Assembly: GCA_963705635.1 (NCBI GenBank)
Contig: CAVPKH010000004.1
Coordinates: forward strand, 434,001-498,000
Source of the DNA: VRUE01 sp963705635
Lineage (GTDB): Bacteria; Actinomycetota; Thermoleophilia; Solirubrobacterales; 70-9
Length of the DNA: 64,000 nt
Reading direction: 5' to 3'
Part shown: piece by piece, positions 39,903-49,598 of the stretch
Layout of the letters: the number at the start of each line of letters is the position of its first letter
Position numbering within the stretch: the stretch's first letter is position 1
Notes under the pieces: generated by a model
Seen by the model: only the letters and a program-made list of their open reading frames with translations
Database searches by the model: none
Told to the model about the DNA's origin: nothing
Position numbers and translations under genes: made by a program

Positions 39903-41772
39903 CTAACGGCTCGTTTCCGCCGTCGCGCTGGTGTATGCGGTGCCGGCCGTTTTGGCCGCGGTGATTTTGTCGCTGAAGGCGGCGGCTGATTTGGCCGTGT
40001 AGGTGAACCGGGTGGTCGATTCCGCCGGGCCGGTGCTGGCGATCGTCAGGCTGCCGCCGCTGATCGTTCCGCCGCCGACCTGCGTGACGCTGACCGTGTG
40101 ACCGCTGCCCACTGCGGTGTTCATGTTCCCGTAGGCATCGGTGACGGCGATGTTGGCGGCGAAGGTGCCGCTGTTGCCGAGCCCCGTCGCCGTGCAGGTG
40201 AACAGGCAGGGTGAGCTGAGGCTGCCGGCGCTGATCGTCACGTTCGAGAAGGCGAGTTTCGCCGCGGTGGTGGCGGCGACGGTCACGGCGAGCGTCGACG
40301 GGGTCGAGATCGAGCCGTCGCTGACCGAGATCGCCGCGACCTCGGCCCTGTAGAGCTTCATCACGCCGTTTTTCGAGGAGGCGACGGTGGCGACGCCGTT
40401 GGTGAAGTTGATCGCGGTCGCAAGCCCGAAGTTGATCGCCGCGCCGGCGCTGTCGATGACGGTTGGAGCGGTTGCGCTGGGGCTGCTCGACGCGCCCGAG
40501 AAGGTCAGGTTGTGGGAACCGACATAGGAGGTCGCGGTGCTGCCGTAGGCATCGAGCGCCGTCGTCGTGAGGTTGTCCGTGGCGCCCGCCGCCGGCGTTT
40601 TCGACGAAGCCGCCAGCGAGAGCTGCGCGGCGGCGGCGGCGGATACGGTCACCGCTAGGGCCGGGGCGGAGATCGTGCCGTCGCTTGCCGTGATGCTGGT
40701 CGCCCCGGACTTGTAGAGCCTCATTACGCCGTTGCTGGCGCCAGAGGCACTGGCGACGCCGGTGCTGAAGATGATCGGCATCGCCGTCGCGAAGCCCGTC
40801 GCCGTGCCCGCCGAGCTGGTCACGGTGGGCGCCGTCCCGTTGGCGCTGGCGGCGGCGCCGGAGAAGGTCACGTTGTGAGAGCCGGTGTAGGTCGTCGCCG
40901 TGTTGCCGTAGGTGTCGAGCGCCGTCGTCGTCAGGTTGTCGGCGACCCCGGCGGTGGGCGTGGTCGTGGCGGCGGCCAGCGAGAGTTTCGTCGCGGGCCC
41001 CGGGGCGACCGTCACCGCGAGCGGGGTCTCGTCCGTGATCGAGCCGTCACTGACGGTGATGCTGGTTGGCCCGGCCCGGTAGAGCTTCATCACGCCGTTC
41101 TTCGAAGAGGCCACGGTGGCGACGCCTTTTGTGAAGGTGATCGCGGTGGTGGCGCCAAAGCTCGTCGCCGTCCCGGCGCTGCTGACGACCGTCGGCGCGG
41201 TCCCGCCGGGACTGTTCGACGCGCCGGTGAAGATCAGGTTGCGGGAGCCGATGTAGGTGGTGACCGTGTTCCCCACTTCGTCGAGAGCGGTGATCGTGAG
41301 GTTGTCCGCGACCCCCACCCCGGGCGTCGCCGAGGCGGCGGTGAGAGCCAGATCAGTGGCTTCGCCAATAGTCACTTTCGCGGAGACCGGTGAGCTGGCG
41401 GCGCTCCAAGAGCGCCACCTGGCCGTGACGGTATAGCTGTGGGCGCCGATTGCGACGCCGCTATCGGTGCAGCTGGTGACGCTTTCGGGCAAAGCGGAGT
41501 CGGGGCAGGCGGCCCCCGCTTCGCCGCCGTCCCGCGTGACGTAATACGAGACGGCGCCGGGCCCCGGCGCGGTGACGGCGCTCCAGGCGAGCGCGACCGT
41601 TCCCCCCGGGAACCGGCGCGGAGACCGTCGGCGCCGCCAGGGCCGCCACCCCCGCCGAGGCGCTCCCCGCCCCCGAGGTCGAGAAGTAGGCAAAGGCCAC
41701 ACCGGTCACCGCCGTCGCAATCAGAACGACGAGAGCCACCCCGGTGGCGCGGATCGGCACCGACCCACTCAT
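39903..41772 (-). CDS. SipW-type secreted protein with three Ig-like repeats, one frame change
   Basis: The start at 41772 gives VALVVLIATAVTGVAFAYFS, the hydrophobic leader with AYF(S/T) typical of SipW-dependent (TasA-like) signal peptides. A run of six G near 41610 causes a frame change. After a FN3-like domain (LAWSAVTAPGPGAVSYYVT) come three repeats of about 115 residues with the pattern ADNLTTTALDxYGNTATTYxG and KNGVMKLYR, and a final Ig-like unit. They resemble bacterial Ig-like surface domains. Its start overlaps the upstream gene's stop (ATGA). Likely a fibre or surface protein. Confidence 0.75.
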
Positions 41773-42560
41773 CCGTGAGCGCCCCCCGAGAAGGCCAGCG
41801 AGAACTGGGCGCCCTGACAGGCGTCTTGGTTGAGCGGCAGCTCGCGCAGCTGCATCGAGGGCGGTGACGCGCCCGCGGCCGGAAGGCTGACCGAGCCCCT
41901 GGCGGGAATCCTGATCGGCGCCGAGCTCGACGCGCTCGACCGGAACAGGGCGAGGTTGGCGGCGCTGTCGCAGCCCGGCGGGCCGCCGGTCGCCGTTACC
42001 CGCAGGCTCGTCACGAAGATCGGAGCCCGGTTGGGGTTAGCGAGAACCACGGGGAGCACGACCGGGGGCGCGCCCGGGTAGAGGGCGCTCAGGCCCGAGA
42101 GCTGCGGCGCGATCGAGAACCGCATCGGCTCCACCCGCGCCCAGTCGAAACGCGAGGCCGGACTGCGCCCGCCGAAGCGATCGAGGGCGCGCACGGCGAA
42201 GCTGTGGGCGCCGAGCGCAAGGCGCTTGAAGACGACCGAGCCCTGGCAGGCGCTCCAGCCCGCCTTGTCGAGACGGCACTGGAACCGCACGTCGCGCTGC
42301 TTGTCGGTGAAGGCGAAGCCGGCGCTGGTCGCCAGGGACGCCTTGGCGGGATGCTTGGTGATCAGCGGCCTGGGAGGGCGCCTGGGACCCTGCCGGGAGG
42401 CCGAAGCCGAAGCGACGAGCCCGGGCGGGCCGGCGGCCGCCCGACCGTGGCCGCCCGGCACGGAGCCGCCGGCTCCGTGCTCCGTCGCCGCATAGGCCAG
42501 GCCAGCGAGGCAGCCGCTGATCACCGTCAGCGCCCCGAGCGCCCTGCACACGGCCTTCAT
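41769..42560 (-). CDS. Secreted Ig-like domain protein (263 aa)
   Basis: MKAVCRALGALTVISGCLAG is a signal peptide. Residues about 75-125 carry the bacterial Ig-like pattern RFQCRLDKAGWSACQGSVVF with GAHSFAVRALD. The C-terminal half is a beta-sandwich-like part with LPLNQDACQGAQFSLAFSG at the end. The same NQD-x-CQGA ending occurs in the neighbouring 42580-43050 product. It is the second of three co-directional genes, 19 bases after the first and overlapping the third. Confidence 0.72.
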   Translation of the reverse strand: MKAVCRALGALTVISGCLAGLAYAATEHGAGGSVPGGHGRAAAGPPGLVASASASRQGPRRPPRPLITKHPAKASLATSAGFAFTDKQRDVRFQCRLDKAGWSACQGSVVFKRLALGAHSFAVRALDRFGGRSPASRFDWARVEPMRFSIAPQLSGLSALYPGAPPVVLPVVLANPNRAPIFVTSLRVTATGGPPGCDSAANLALFRSSASSSAPIRIPARGSVSLPAAGASPPSMQLRELPLNQDACQGAQFSLAFSGGAHG

Positions 42561-42579
42561 CTTGCCAGCGGTCCGGGGC

Positions 42580-43050
42580 TTAGTTGCTGGTCAGATGAAG
42601 CGTCAGTGTGGCGCCCTGGCAGGGGTCCTGGTTGGCGCCGGTTTCGTTCATCGTCAGGGTCCCGGTCGGCGTCACGCTCTGGCCGTTGCCGGGCGCAAAG
42701 GTGCGGTTGACGGCCACCGCCGGCATCGTGAAGTCGGCGGAACCGCCGGAGATCGTGGTGCTGCAGGTCGAATGGCCGGCGTCGGTGGAGATGCTCGTCA
42801 GGGTCACGGTGCCGACCCGCTGCGACCCGGAGGAGGGGTTGTCGACCGTGAAGCTGACGGGCGACGAAGCGCCGGGGTAGAGGTTGGACGTGACCGTCGC
42901 GTGCAGCGTCACGGCCGAGCTGGAGCCGACCGTGGCCGTGCCGGTGCCGGAGCCGTTCGTCGTGAAGTAGGCGAAGGCAACGCCGACGGCAGCCAGCGAA
43001 CAGGTGCAAGCGAGCGCGACGAGAGCGCGCCTCCTCGTAATCCAATGCAT
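42580..43050 (-). CDS. SipW-type secreted protein (156 aa)
   Basis: The ATG at 43050 follows a GGGGGAC box; upstream extension to 43143 has no ribosome site. The leader ALVALACTCSLAAVGVAFAY, followed by FTTNGSGTGTATVG, is the SipW-dependent type. The rest is a single beta-sandwich domain (SPVSFTVDNPSSGSQRVGTV) ending NQDPCQGATLTLHLTSN, shared with the next gene. It starts a three-gene operon of surface proteins. No sipW-like peptidase lies nearby. Confidence 0.75.
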   Translation of the reverse strand: MHWITRRRALVALACTCSLAAVGVAFAYFTTNGSGTGTATVGSSSAVTLHATVTSNLYPGASSPVSFTVDNPSSGSQRVGTVTLTSISTDAGHSTCSTTISGGSADFTMPAVAVNRTFAPGNGQSVTPTGTLTMNETGANQDPCQGATLTLHLTSN

Positions 43051-43200
43051 GTGAGTCCCCCTGCTTGTCTCGGATGAGCGGGGCAAGTGCCCCAAAGAAC
43101 GGGAGACCATCGGCCCGATGGGAGCCTGCCTTGAGCGCGGCAACGGCGAAAAGAGCCGTCCCTCTTGTCCAATTTGTACAGCCGCCGCCGTGCGCCCGGC

Positions 43201-43605
43201 TCAGATCAGGAGCGGCAGGCCCAGGCTGAGCTCGGTTCCACCCCCGTCGCGCTCCGCGGCGACGAAGCGGCTCGCGATCGTCGAGATCAGCGCCAGGCCG
43301 AGCCGCAGGCCCTCCTGCTCGGCGCTCGCGGACGCGCGGAAGCCCGATCCGTAGTCGCGAACAACGACGCCGAACTCGCTGGCCCCGCAATCGGCTTCGA
43401 TCTCGATCGGCCCCCGGGGCCGATCGCGATAGGCGTGGACGACGACGTTCGAGCAGGCCTCGGTGACGACGATCTCGAGATCGGCGATCCCCGCGTCCGT
43501 CATCCCGTGCTGGCGGGCGACGTTGCCGACCGCGTGGCGCACGACCGACAGGTTCTCCGCTCGCGCGGGAAGCCTGATGAACAGGTTGCCGCCAGCAACG
43601 TGCAT
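43201..43605 (-). CDS. RsbW-like anti-sigma factor kinase, HATPase domain (134 aa)
   Basis: A GHKL-fold serine kinase of the kind that controls alternative sigma factors through partner switching. From the ATG at 43605 (GGAGG ten bases upstream) it reads FIRLPARAENLSVVRHAVGN, the N-box VVTEACSNVVVHAYRDR and the G1 box VRDYGSGFRA, with LGLALISTIASRF later. At about 134 residues it is a single domain. No anti-anti-sigma factor or sigma gene is adjacent, so its partner is unknown. Confidence 0.8.
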   Translation of the reverse strand: MHVAGGNLFIRLPARAENLSVVRHAVGNVARQHGMTDAGIADLEIVVTEACSNVVVHAYRDRPRGPIEIEADCGASEFGVVVRDYGSGFRASASAEQEGLRLGLALISTIASRFVAAERDGGGTELSLGLPLLI

Positions 43606-43788
43606 TGAAGCGATACCTCCGATCCGAGCGACGGTGAACCGCTCGCGCTTTCTACTCAAAAATAAGTAATAACCTTCCGATCAATACCCAGCCCCCGGGT
43701 CTCGAAACGGGCTGACCGACCGCGCCCCAACTTTTGCCGCCGCTCACAATGCGAACATACGTTCCCATTCCAAGACGCAGGAGGCACG

Positions 43789-44025
43789 ATGCCCCGATTC
43801 GATGCATACGAAGACCTGGTTGGAAAGTGGCGCTGGCGGCTGTTGGGTGCCGAAGGCCGCGCCGTGGCCACCTCCGGGGAGTCCTTCGACTCCCACTGGC
43901 ACGCGCTGAGAGCGGCGGAAGACGTGCGCGGCGTTGCGACGGGCGCGCGGATCTCCGGCACCCCCGCGGAAGGAGTCAAGGACGCGCTTGGCGCGATCAT
44001 CGATCGCGAGCTGGCCCGCTCCTAG
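43789..44025 (+). CDS. YegP/DUF1508-like small protein (78 aa)
   Basis: AGGAGG seven bases before the ATG. The chain has GKWRWRLLGAEGRAVATSGE and DSHWHALRAAEDVRGVATGA, the WxWRLxxxNGxxVAxSGE...A.xAAE pattern of the small YegP-type alpha/beta fold. One copy is present rather than the usual tandem pair. Function of the family is unknown. Confidence 0.65.
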   Translation: MPRFDAYEDLVGKWRWRLLGAEGRAVATSGESFDSHWHALRAAEDVRGVATGARISGTPAEGVKDALGAIIDRELARS

Positions 44026-44316
44026 GCCGCGCCGGCACGGCCCGAGAAGGCGCCGGTCAGCCTCGTCGAGGTAGGGCGGCGCCACTCCCGCAGCGAGGCA
44101 TCGGCGTGATGAGCAGCGCCCCCACCTCCGCCCTACGGGGCGCAGGCATTGGGCGAAGAGGATCGCGCGCGGACCCGGGGAATGGTCAGACAGATCACAC
44201 AGGCTTGCTTGGACCGCGAAAGCGGGCAGCTGGAAGGACGATCCAGGTGACCCGCCTCTCGTCACTGGATCCAGCCAACTGACCGGTTTCCTCGTCAACA
44301 CCTAGGAGCTCCCTCG

Positions 44317-45723
44317 ATGCCAAACGAATTCCAGCGCTACCGCGTTCTCTGGCCGCTCGTCCCCGCGATGGCGATGGTGATGATCGACTTCACCATCGTC
44401 AGCATCTCGGCGACGACGATCCAGGACGATCTCCATCTCTCCGAGACGGCGGTGCAGTGGCTGGTCACCGCCTACGCCCTCTCCACCGCCGCCTTCGTCG
44501 CCCTCGGCGGCAGGCTCGGCGACATCCTCGGACACCGCAGGATCGTCATCACGGGAGTGATCCTCTTCGCCCTCAGCTCGCTGATGTGCGGGTTGGTTCC
44601 GGACAGCAGCGGCATCGCCGTCCCCTGGCTGATCACCTTCCGGGTCCTCCAGGGCATCGGCGGGGGCATGCTGATCCCCTCCGCGACCGTCCTCGTGCTC
44701 GACGCCTTTCCCGGCACCGAGCGCGGCAAGGGGCTGGCGATCTTCTTCATCGTCACTGGCCTCTTCACCGCGATCGGGCCGATCGCCGGCTCCTACCTGA
44801 CCGAGTTCTGGACCTGGCGGGCGATCTTCTGGATCAACGTGCCGGTCGCGCTCTTCGCCCTGATCGAGTTCCACTTCGCCAAGCTCAACGACGTCAAGCG
44901 CCCCTCGCGGGTCGACTGGCGCGGCGCCGTCCTGATCGTCGTCGGCATGAGCCTGACCGTGCTGGGCATCCAGCAGTCCACGGCCTGGGGCTGGGGGAAT
45001 CCGGCGACCTCGATCTCGATCGTCGCCGGCGTGCTGGTCCTCGCCGCCTTCGCCGCGGTCGAGCGCAAGACCACCGACCCGCTGATCGACGTCAACGCGA
45101 TGATCGCCAACCGGCCCTTTGCCGTCGACAACCTGCTCACCTTCCTCGCCTTCGGCCCCTGGCTCGCCGTCTTCTTCTTCGGCAGCGTCTACTTCCAGGT
45201 CGCCGTCGGCCAGGAACCGACGCAGGCCGGCTTCTCGATCCTGACGATGTTCTACTCCTTCTTCGTCGCCGCGCGGATCGGCGGTGGCTGGATGGACAAG
45301 TACGGCGCCAAGAAACCGGTCACGATCGGATTCCTGCTCGGCACGATCGGGATGATCGTCTGGGCCGGGGAGCTCTCGGAACTGAGCCATCCCGGCACGC
45401 TGGCGGGCATGCTGATCACCGGCGCCGGCTTCGGCCTCACCTTCTCCCCCCTCAACACCGATGCGCTGAATCGCCTGCCCGATTCGATGCGCGGGCAGGG
45501 CTCGGGAGTGATCCAGACCTTCAGGAACTTCGGCTCGGCGATCGGGATGGCGATCATGGGCAGCATCGTCGCCGGCGCCACCGACCTGACCGGGGCCGCC
45601 GGCGCCCAGGACTTCGCCGACTCGATGCAGACGGCCTTCTACGTCGGCGCGGCGATGCTCGGGGTCGGCTACGTCGCCGCCCGCACCCTGATGCCAGGGG
45701 GCAAGCAGGAGGGGATCGAGTAG
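44317..45723 (+). CDS. MFS drug/metabolite exporter, DHA2 type (468 aa)
   Basis: A proton-driven efflux transporter. AGGAG stands eight bases before the ATG. The first helix carries MAMVMIDFTIVSISATTIQD (motif D1 of the DHA2 group), followed by GGRLGDILGHRRIVITGV (motif A), FRVLQGIGGGMLIPSATVLV (motif B) and GPIAGSYLTEFWTWRAIFWI (motif C). There are 12-14 TM segments. It precedes the cyclic-nucleotide/flavoprotein fusion by 21 bases. Substrate unknown. Confidence 0.87.
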   Translation: MPNEFQRYRVLWPLVPAMAMVMIDFTIVSISATTIQDDLHLSETAVQWLVTAYALSTAAFVALGGRLGDILGHRRIVITGVILFALSSLMCGLVPDSSGIAVPWLITFRVLQGIGGGMLIPSATVLVLDAFPGTERGKGLAIFFIVTGLFTAIGPIAGSYLTEFWTWRAIFWINVPVALFALIEFHFAKLNDVKRPSRVDWRGAVLIVVGMSLTVLGIQQSTAWGWGNPATSISIVAGVLVLAAFAAVERKTTDPLIDVNAMIANRPFAVDNLLTFLAFGPWLAVFFFGSVYFQVAVGQEPTQAGFSILTMFYSFFVAARIGGGWMDKYGAKKPVTIGFLLGTIGMIVWAGELSELSHPGTLAGMLITGAGFGLTFSPLNTDALNRLPDSMRGQGSGVIQTFRNFGSAIGMAIMGSIVAGATDLTGAAGAQDFADSMQTAFYVGAAMLGVGYVAARTLMPGGKQEGIE

Positions 45724-45744
45724 GCGAGCCGGGCCGCGTACTCT

Positions 45745-47354
45745 TTGCGCGTGCCCAAACCGGTCAGCCGCGTACTCTCGACCTCCCAGCTGGCGACGCT
45801 CGCCGAGGTCGGGGAGGAGCGAACCGCCGAGGTTGGCGAGAAGCTGTTCGAGGTCGGCGACGCCAGCTATCCGTTCATCGCGATCCACGAGGGCGAGGTC
45901 GCGGTGGTCGACTCCGCTGGCCAGGAGATCGTCCGCCATGGCGCCTCCGGCTTCCTCGGCGAGATGAACCTGCTCTCCGGGCAGACCGTCTTCCTCACCG
46001 CCGTCGTGACCGAGCCGATGCGCTACATCGCGGTCGATCGCGAAGACCTCGGCAGCTGCTGTTCGAGGACGGCTCGCTGTCGGACCTGCTCCTCCCCGCC
46101 TTCGTCGAACGGCGCGAGATGCTGCAGCGGCACCAGGGGATCGGGATCGAGATCGTCGGCCCGCGCGAGGTCGGCGAAACGCGCCGGCTGCTCGACTTCG
46201 CCCGGCGCCTGCGCCTCCCCCACTCCTGGATCGACCCCGCCGAGAACGGCGCGGCGGCGGCGCTGATCGAGCCGCTCGACCCGGCCGAGATCCCGATCGT
46301 GCGGCTTCCCGGCGGCGCCGAGCTGCGACGGCCGAGCAACGGCGAGCTCTCGCGGGCGCTTGGCATCGGCCTCGAGCTGGGCCAGCGCGAGGAGGTCGAC
46401 CTGCTGGTCGTCGGCGGCGGCCCCGCCGGCCTCGGCGCAGCCGTCTACGGCGCCTCGGAGGGCCTCGACACGCTGGTGATCGAGAGCACCGTCCTCGGCG
46501 GCCAGGCGGGGACCTCGCGCAGGATCGAGAACTACCTCGGCTTCCCGGCCGGCATCAGCGGCTCCGAGCTGACCAGCCGGGCGGTCTCCCAGGCGCGCAA
46601 GTTCCACGCCCGCACGGCGACGCCGTACCGCGCCCGCGCGCTCGAGCCAGGCGGCGAGCGACACCTGGTCAGGCTCGAGGAGGGCAACGAGATCGCGGCG
46701 CGGGCGGTGCTGCTCTCGACCGGCGCCGAATACCGGCGACTGCCGGTCGAGGACCTCGATCAGTACGAGGGGCTGAGCGTCTTCTACGCCGCCGGACCGC
46801 CCGAGGCGCAGCTCTGCGGCGCCCAGCGGGTCGGCGTCGATCGGCGGCGGCAACTCGGCGGCGCAGGCCGCCGTCTGGCTGGCCCGCGGCGGCGCCCTCG
46901 TCACCCTCCTGCACCGCCGCGCCGACCTGCGCGAGACGATGTCCAACTACCTGATCGACGAGATCGAGCGCTACGGCGTCTCGGTCCGCGACCGCAGCGA
47001 AGTCGCGCGCCCTGCACGGCGAGGAGGGACGGCTCGAAGCGGTCACCCTCACCGACGGCACGCGAGGTTCCGCTCTCGTTCCTCTTCCTCTTCCTCGGCG
47101 CCTCGCCCTGCACCGAGTGGCTCGGCGACGTGGTCGCCCGCGACGGCCACGGCTTCGTGCTCACCGGCGCCGAGGCCGGCGCCGAGGGGCTGCTCGAGAC
47201 CAGCGTGCCCGGGGTCTACGCGGCCGGCGACGTGCGCGCCGGCTCGATCAAGCGCTGCGCGACGGCAGTCGGCGAGGGCGCCACCGTGGTCCGCTTCGTG
47301 CACGAACGCCTGACCCCCGCGCAAGCCCCCCGCGATGGCCGAAAGGTCAGCTGA
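45745..47354 (+). CDS. Cyclic-nucleotide-binding domain fused to thioredoxin-reductase-like flavoprotein, four frame changes
   Basis: Residues 1-120 are a CAP-like cNMP-binding fold (FIAIHEGEVAVVDSAGQEIV, GFLGEMNLLSGQTVFLTAV). A linker domain follows. From about residue 220 a thioredoxin-reductase-like FAD/NADPH enzyme begins (LLVVGGGPAGLGAAVYGASE; VIGGGNSAAQAAVWLA; VPGVYAAGDVRAGSIKRC). The position of the usual redox-active CxxC reads VFYAAGPPEAQLCG, so the disulfide is missing. Frames change near 46055, 46833, 47008 and 47065. Start is TTG at 45745 or GTG at 45751. Likely co-transcribed with the MFS gene. Confidence 0.8.
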
Positions 47355-47361
47355 GACGCCC

Positions 47362-48300
47362 ATGCGGGCCATCGTCCAGCGCGAGTTCGGGCCGCCCGAG
47401 GTGCTGGCGCTCGAGCAGGTCGCCAAGCCCGAGCCGATCCCGACCGAGGTCCAGGTGCGGGTCCACGCCGCGGGCGTCAACCCGGTCGACTTCAAGACCC
47501 GCGCCGGCAAGGGCGTTGCCGGCCTGCTCGGCGAGCCGCCGGTCCGGCTCGGCTGGGACGTCTCCGGCGTCGTCACCGAGGTCGGCGCCGGCGTGACCAG
47601 GTTCAAGCTTGGCGAGGAGGTCTTCGGGATGCCGTGGTTCCCGCGCCAGGCCGGGGCCTATGCCGAGTACGTGACCGCCCCCTCGCGGCATTTCGCCGCC
47701 AAGCCGGGCGTCCTCAGCCACGAGGAGGCGGGCGCCCTCCCCCTCGCCGGGCTGACCGCCTGGCAGATCCTCGTCGACACGATCCAGCTCGAGGACGGCG
47801 CCGACCTGCTGATCCACGGCGCCGCCGGCGGTGTCGGCCACCTCGCGGTGCAGATCGCCAAGGCCCGCGGCATCAACGTCGTCGGCACCGCCCGCGCCGA
47901 GCAGGGCGAGTGGCTGCGCGAGCTCGGCGCCGACCGGGTCATCGACTACCGCGCCGAGCGGTTCGAGGAGCTGGTCTCCGACCTCGACGCCGTGATCGAC
48001 TTCACCGGCGCCAGCGGCGAGCGCTCGCTGGCGGTCCTGCGCCCCGGCGGGATGCTCGTCTCCGTTCCCAGCGGCGTGCCGCAGCAGGTCCTCGACCTGG
48101 CCAAGCGGAGCAACCGGCGGGCGACCGGCTTCCTGGTCGAGCCCGACCCGGTCGGCCTCGCCGGGCTTTCCGACCTGATCGAGGCCGGCCGGCTGCGGGT
48201 CCGGGTCGACCGGGCCTTCGACCTCGGGCAAGCCGCCGAGGCCCACCGCCTGGCGGAATCCGGCCATGCGGGCGGCAAGATCGTCCTCCGGGTGCCCTAG
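47362..48300 (+). CDS. Zinc-free MDR oxidoreductase, quinone reductase-like (312 aa)
   Basis: An NADPH-dependent reductase of the quinone-oxidoreductase branch. MRAIVQREFGPPEVLALEQV is the usual N-terminus, which favours the ATG at 47362 over 47335. HAAGVNPVDFKTRAGKG, GWDVSGVVTEVGAGV and LLIHGAAGGVGHLAVQIAKA are clear, and no zinc Cys are present. It starts eight bases after the flavoprotein fusion stop, so MFS, flavoprotein and reductase may be one transcript. Confidence 0.85.
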   Translation: MRAIVQREFGPPEVLALEQVAKPEPIPTEVQVRVHAAGVNPVDFKTRAGKGVAGLLGEPPVRLGWDVSGVVTEVGAGVTRFKLGEEVFGMPWFPRQAGAYAEYVTAPSRHFAAKPGVLSHEEAGALPLAGLTAWQILVDTIQLEDGADLLIHGAAGGVGHLAVQIAKARGINVVGTARAEQGEWLRELGADRVIDYRAERFEELVSDLDAVIDFTGASGERSLAVLRPGGMLVSVPSGVPQQVLDLAKRSNRRATGFLVEPDPVGLAGLSDLIEAGRLRVRVDRAFDLGQAAEAHRLAESGHAGGKIVLRVP

Positions 48301-48462
48301 GACGGATTGGCGAAACCCCGCACGCGTCCGGCGGCGGCGGACTATGAAAAGCGGGCGGCGGGTAGGACAATCGAGCTGCACCGCCTCTCGCCCCCCGATC
48401 CCCTCGACGACAAGGCTCCCAGGTGTTGCGTCCCGTTTCTGTAGGTCTGACTTCCGCATCGT

Positions 48463-48485
48463 GACCAGCCGGGTTCTGGCTGGTC
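48463..48485. terminator. Small hairpin at the edge of the accessory segment
   Basis: GACCAGCC, seven bases, GGCTGGTC, between the MDR gene and the recombinase remnant and about 20 bases after the remnant's stop on the minus strand. A terminator for either gene is possible. Confidence 0.35.
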
Positions 48486-48503
48486 CCGGCACGCGGCCGG
48501 CTG

Positions 48504-49125
48504 TTAGCGCGTCGCGTTTTCAGTCCAGAGCACGGCCGGGCTGGTCGGAGGTACGACGAGGCTGGGCGTCGCACCGGCTTCGTCGGCCATGACGGGGATG
48601 AGATCCGGTAGCGGTCGAGCACGTCATCGCGAAGAACCGGAGGGAGCCCAACCGTGTTGGTGTCGACCGCGTCGATCCTGACCTCTTTGAAGACCGTGCG
48701 CAGCCGTTCGTTGAGGTCAGCAACGTTGTCGTCGTCGTGCCTGCGTACGGCGGCGAGCTGGTTGTAGACGTCGAGCATCGCGTCGACGGATGGGTCCACG
48801 GGTTCGACGGCCATTTGGGTTTGGAGGTCGCGAACGGTCGTCTGCTGGGACGTCTTGTCGTGGATGACGTGGTTGAGGCTGTCCTCGACGGCGCGTTGGT
48901 TGGGGTCATCGTTGGCGACGGCTTCGTGATAGCGGACGCGGAGTTTGGACTCCAGGTGGTCAAGTCGCCTGAGTTCGTCCAGCGCGTTCGCGAGTTGCGT
49001 TTCATGCGTCGCGCGGTGCTGCTCGGTCGATTGGGCGAGGCTGGCGAGCCAGGCGTCGAAGTCGATGAAGAGTTGGTCGAGGTGCGCTGCGGCGATGCAG
49101 AACTTGCTGCGCGACGCCTCCCCTC
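48504..49125 (-). pseudogene. Truncated serine recombinase, C-terminal part only
   Basis: Reading the minus strand from about 49125, KFCIAAAHLDQLFIDFDAWL, then a long charged coiled coil (HETQLANALDELRRLDHLES, EDSLNHVIHDKTSQQTTVRD) and VFKEVRIDAVDT look like the C-terminal zinc-ribbon/coiled-coil part of a large serine recombinase. A frame change near 48600 is needed to reach the tail (VLWTENATR) and stop at 48504. The catalytic N-terminal domain and the DNA-binding domain are absent. It is a remnant of a mobile element. Confidence 0.6.
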
Positions 49126-49171
49126 ACGGCGGCGGGGCTGCCGAGCAAGTGAAGGCAACCCGGCCCGGGCT

Positions 49172-49584
49172 GTGACGACGCTGTTCTTGGACGCCAGCGT
49201 CCTGCTTGCGGCCTTCGATCCCGAGGACGATCACTATGAGCCGGCAAGTGCCCTGCTGGTCAACACCTAGACCACGCTCGCGACCCTCGATCTCGCCCGT
49301 TACGAGGTCGCCAACGTTGCGGCCGCGCTTGGCGTGCACCTGATTACGTGGCGCCTCTTCTTGCCGCGGTCGAGCGGCCTGCCGACGACGGCGGGGTCCT
49401 CGCCTCCACAGGCTCCTTGCTGACCCGTGCCGCCGAGCTTGCCGAGCGACACACGATCTCTGTCTACGATGCCGCTTACGTCGTCGCAGCTGACGAGGCC
49501 GACCGTCGCCTTATCAGCTGTGATGAGCGCGACCTAGTCTCAAAGGGACTTGGTGTGTTCCCCGCGGACAGCCGCTCAGTATGA
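49172..49584 (+). pseudogene. Broken VapC-type PIN-domain toxin
   Basis: GTG at 49172 gives TTLFLDASVLLAAFDPEDDH, the first Asp motif of PIN ribonucleases. An in-frame TAG at 49268 and a frame change near 49335 break the gene. The rest reads VAPLLAAVERPADDGGVLAS and SVYDAAYVVAADEADRRLIS then CDERDL, with the remaining acidic residues. No antitoxin gene is visible upstream, where the recombinase remnant lies. Either a decayed toxin or a sequence error; the stop codon favours decay. Confidence 0.6.
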
Positions 49585-49598
49585 GGTGCCGCCGCAGC

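Noticed and set aside
44302..45939. Minus-strand open frame of 545 codons rich in Asp, Glu and Arg
   Set aside because: Antisense to the MFS gene; composition is typical of frames opposite hydrophobic proteins.
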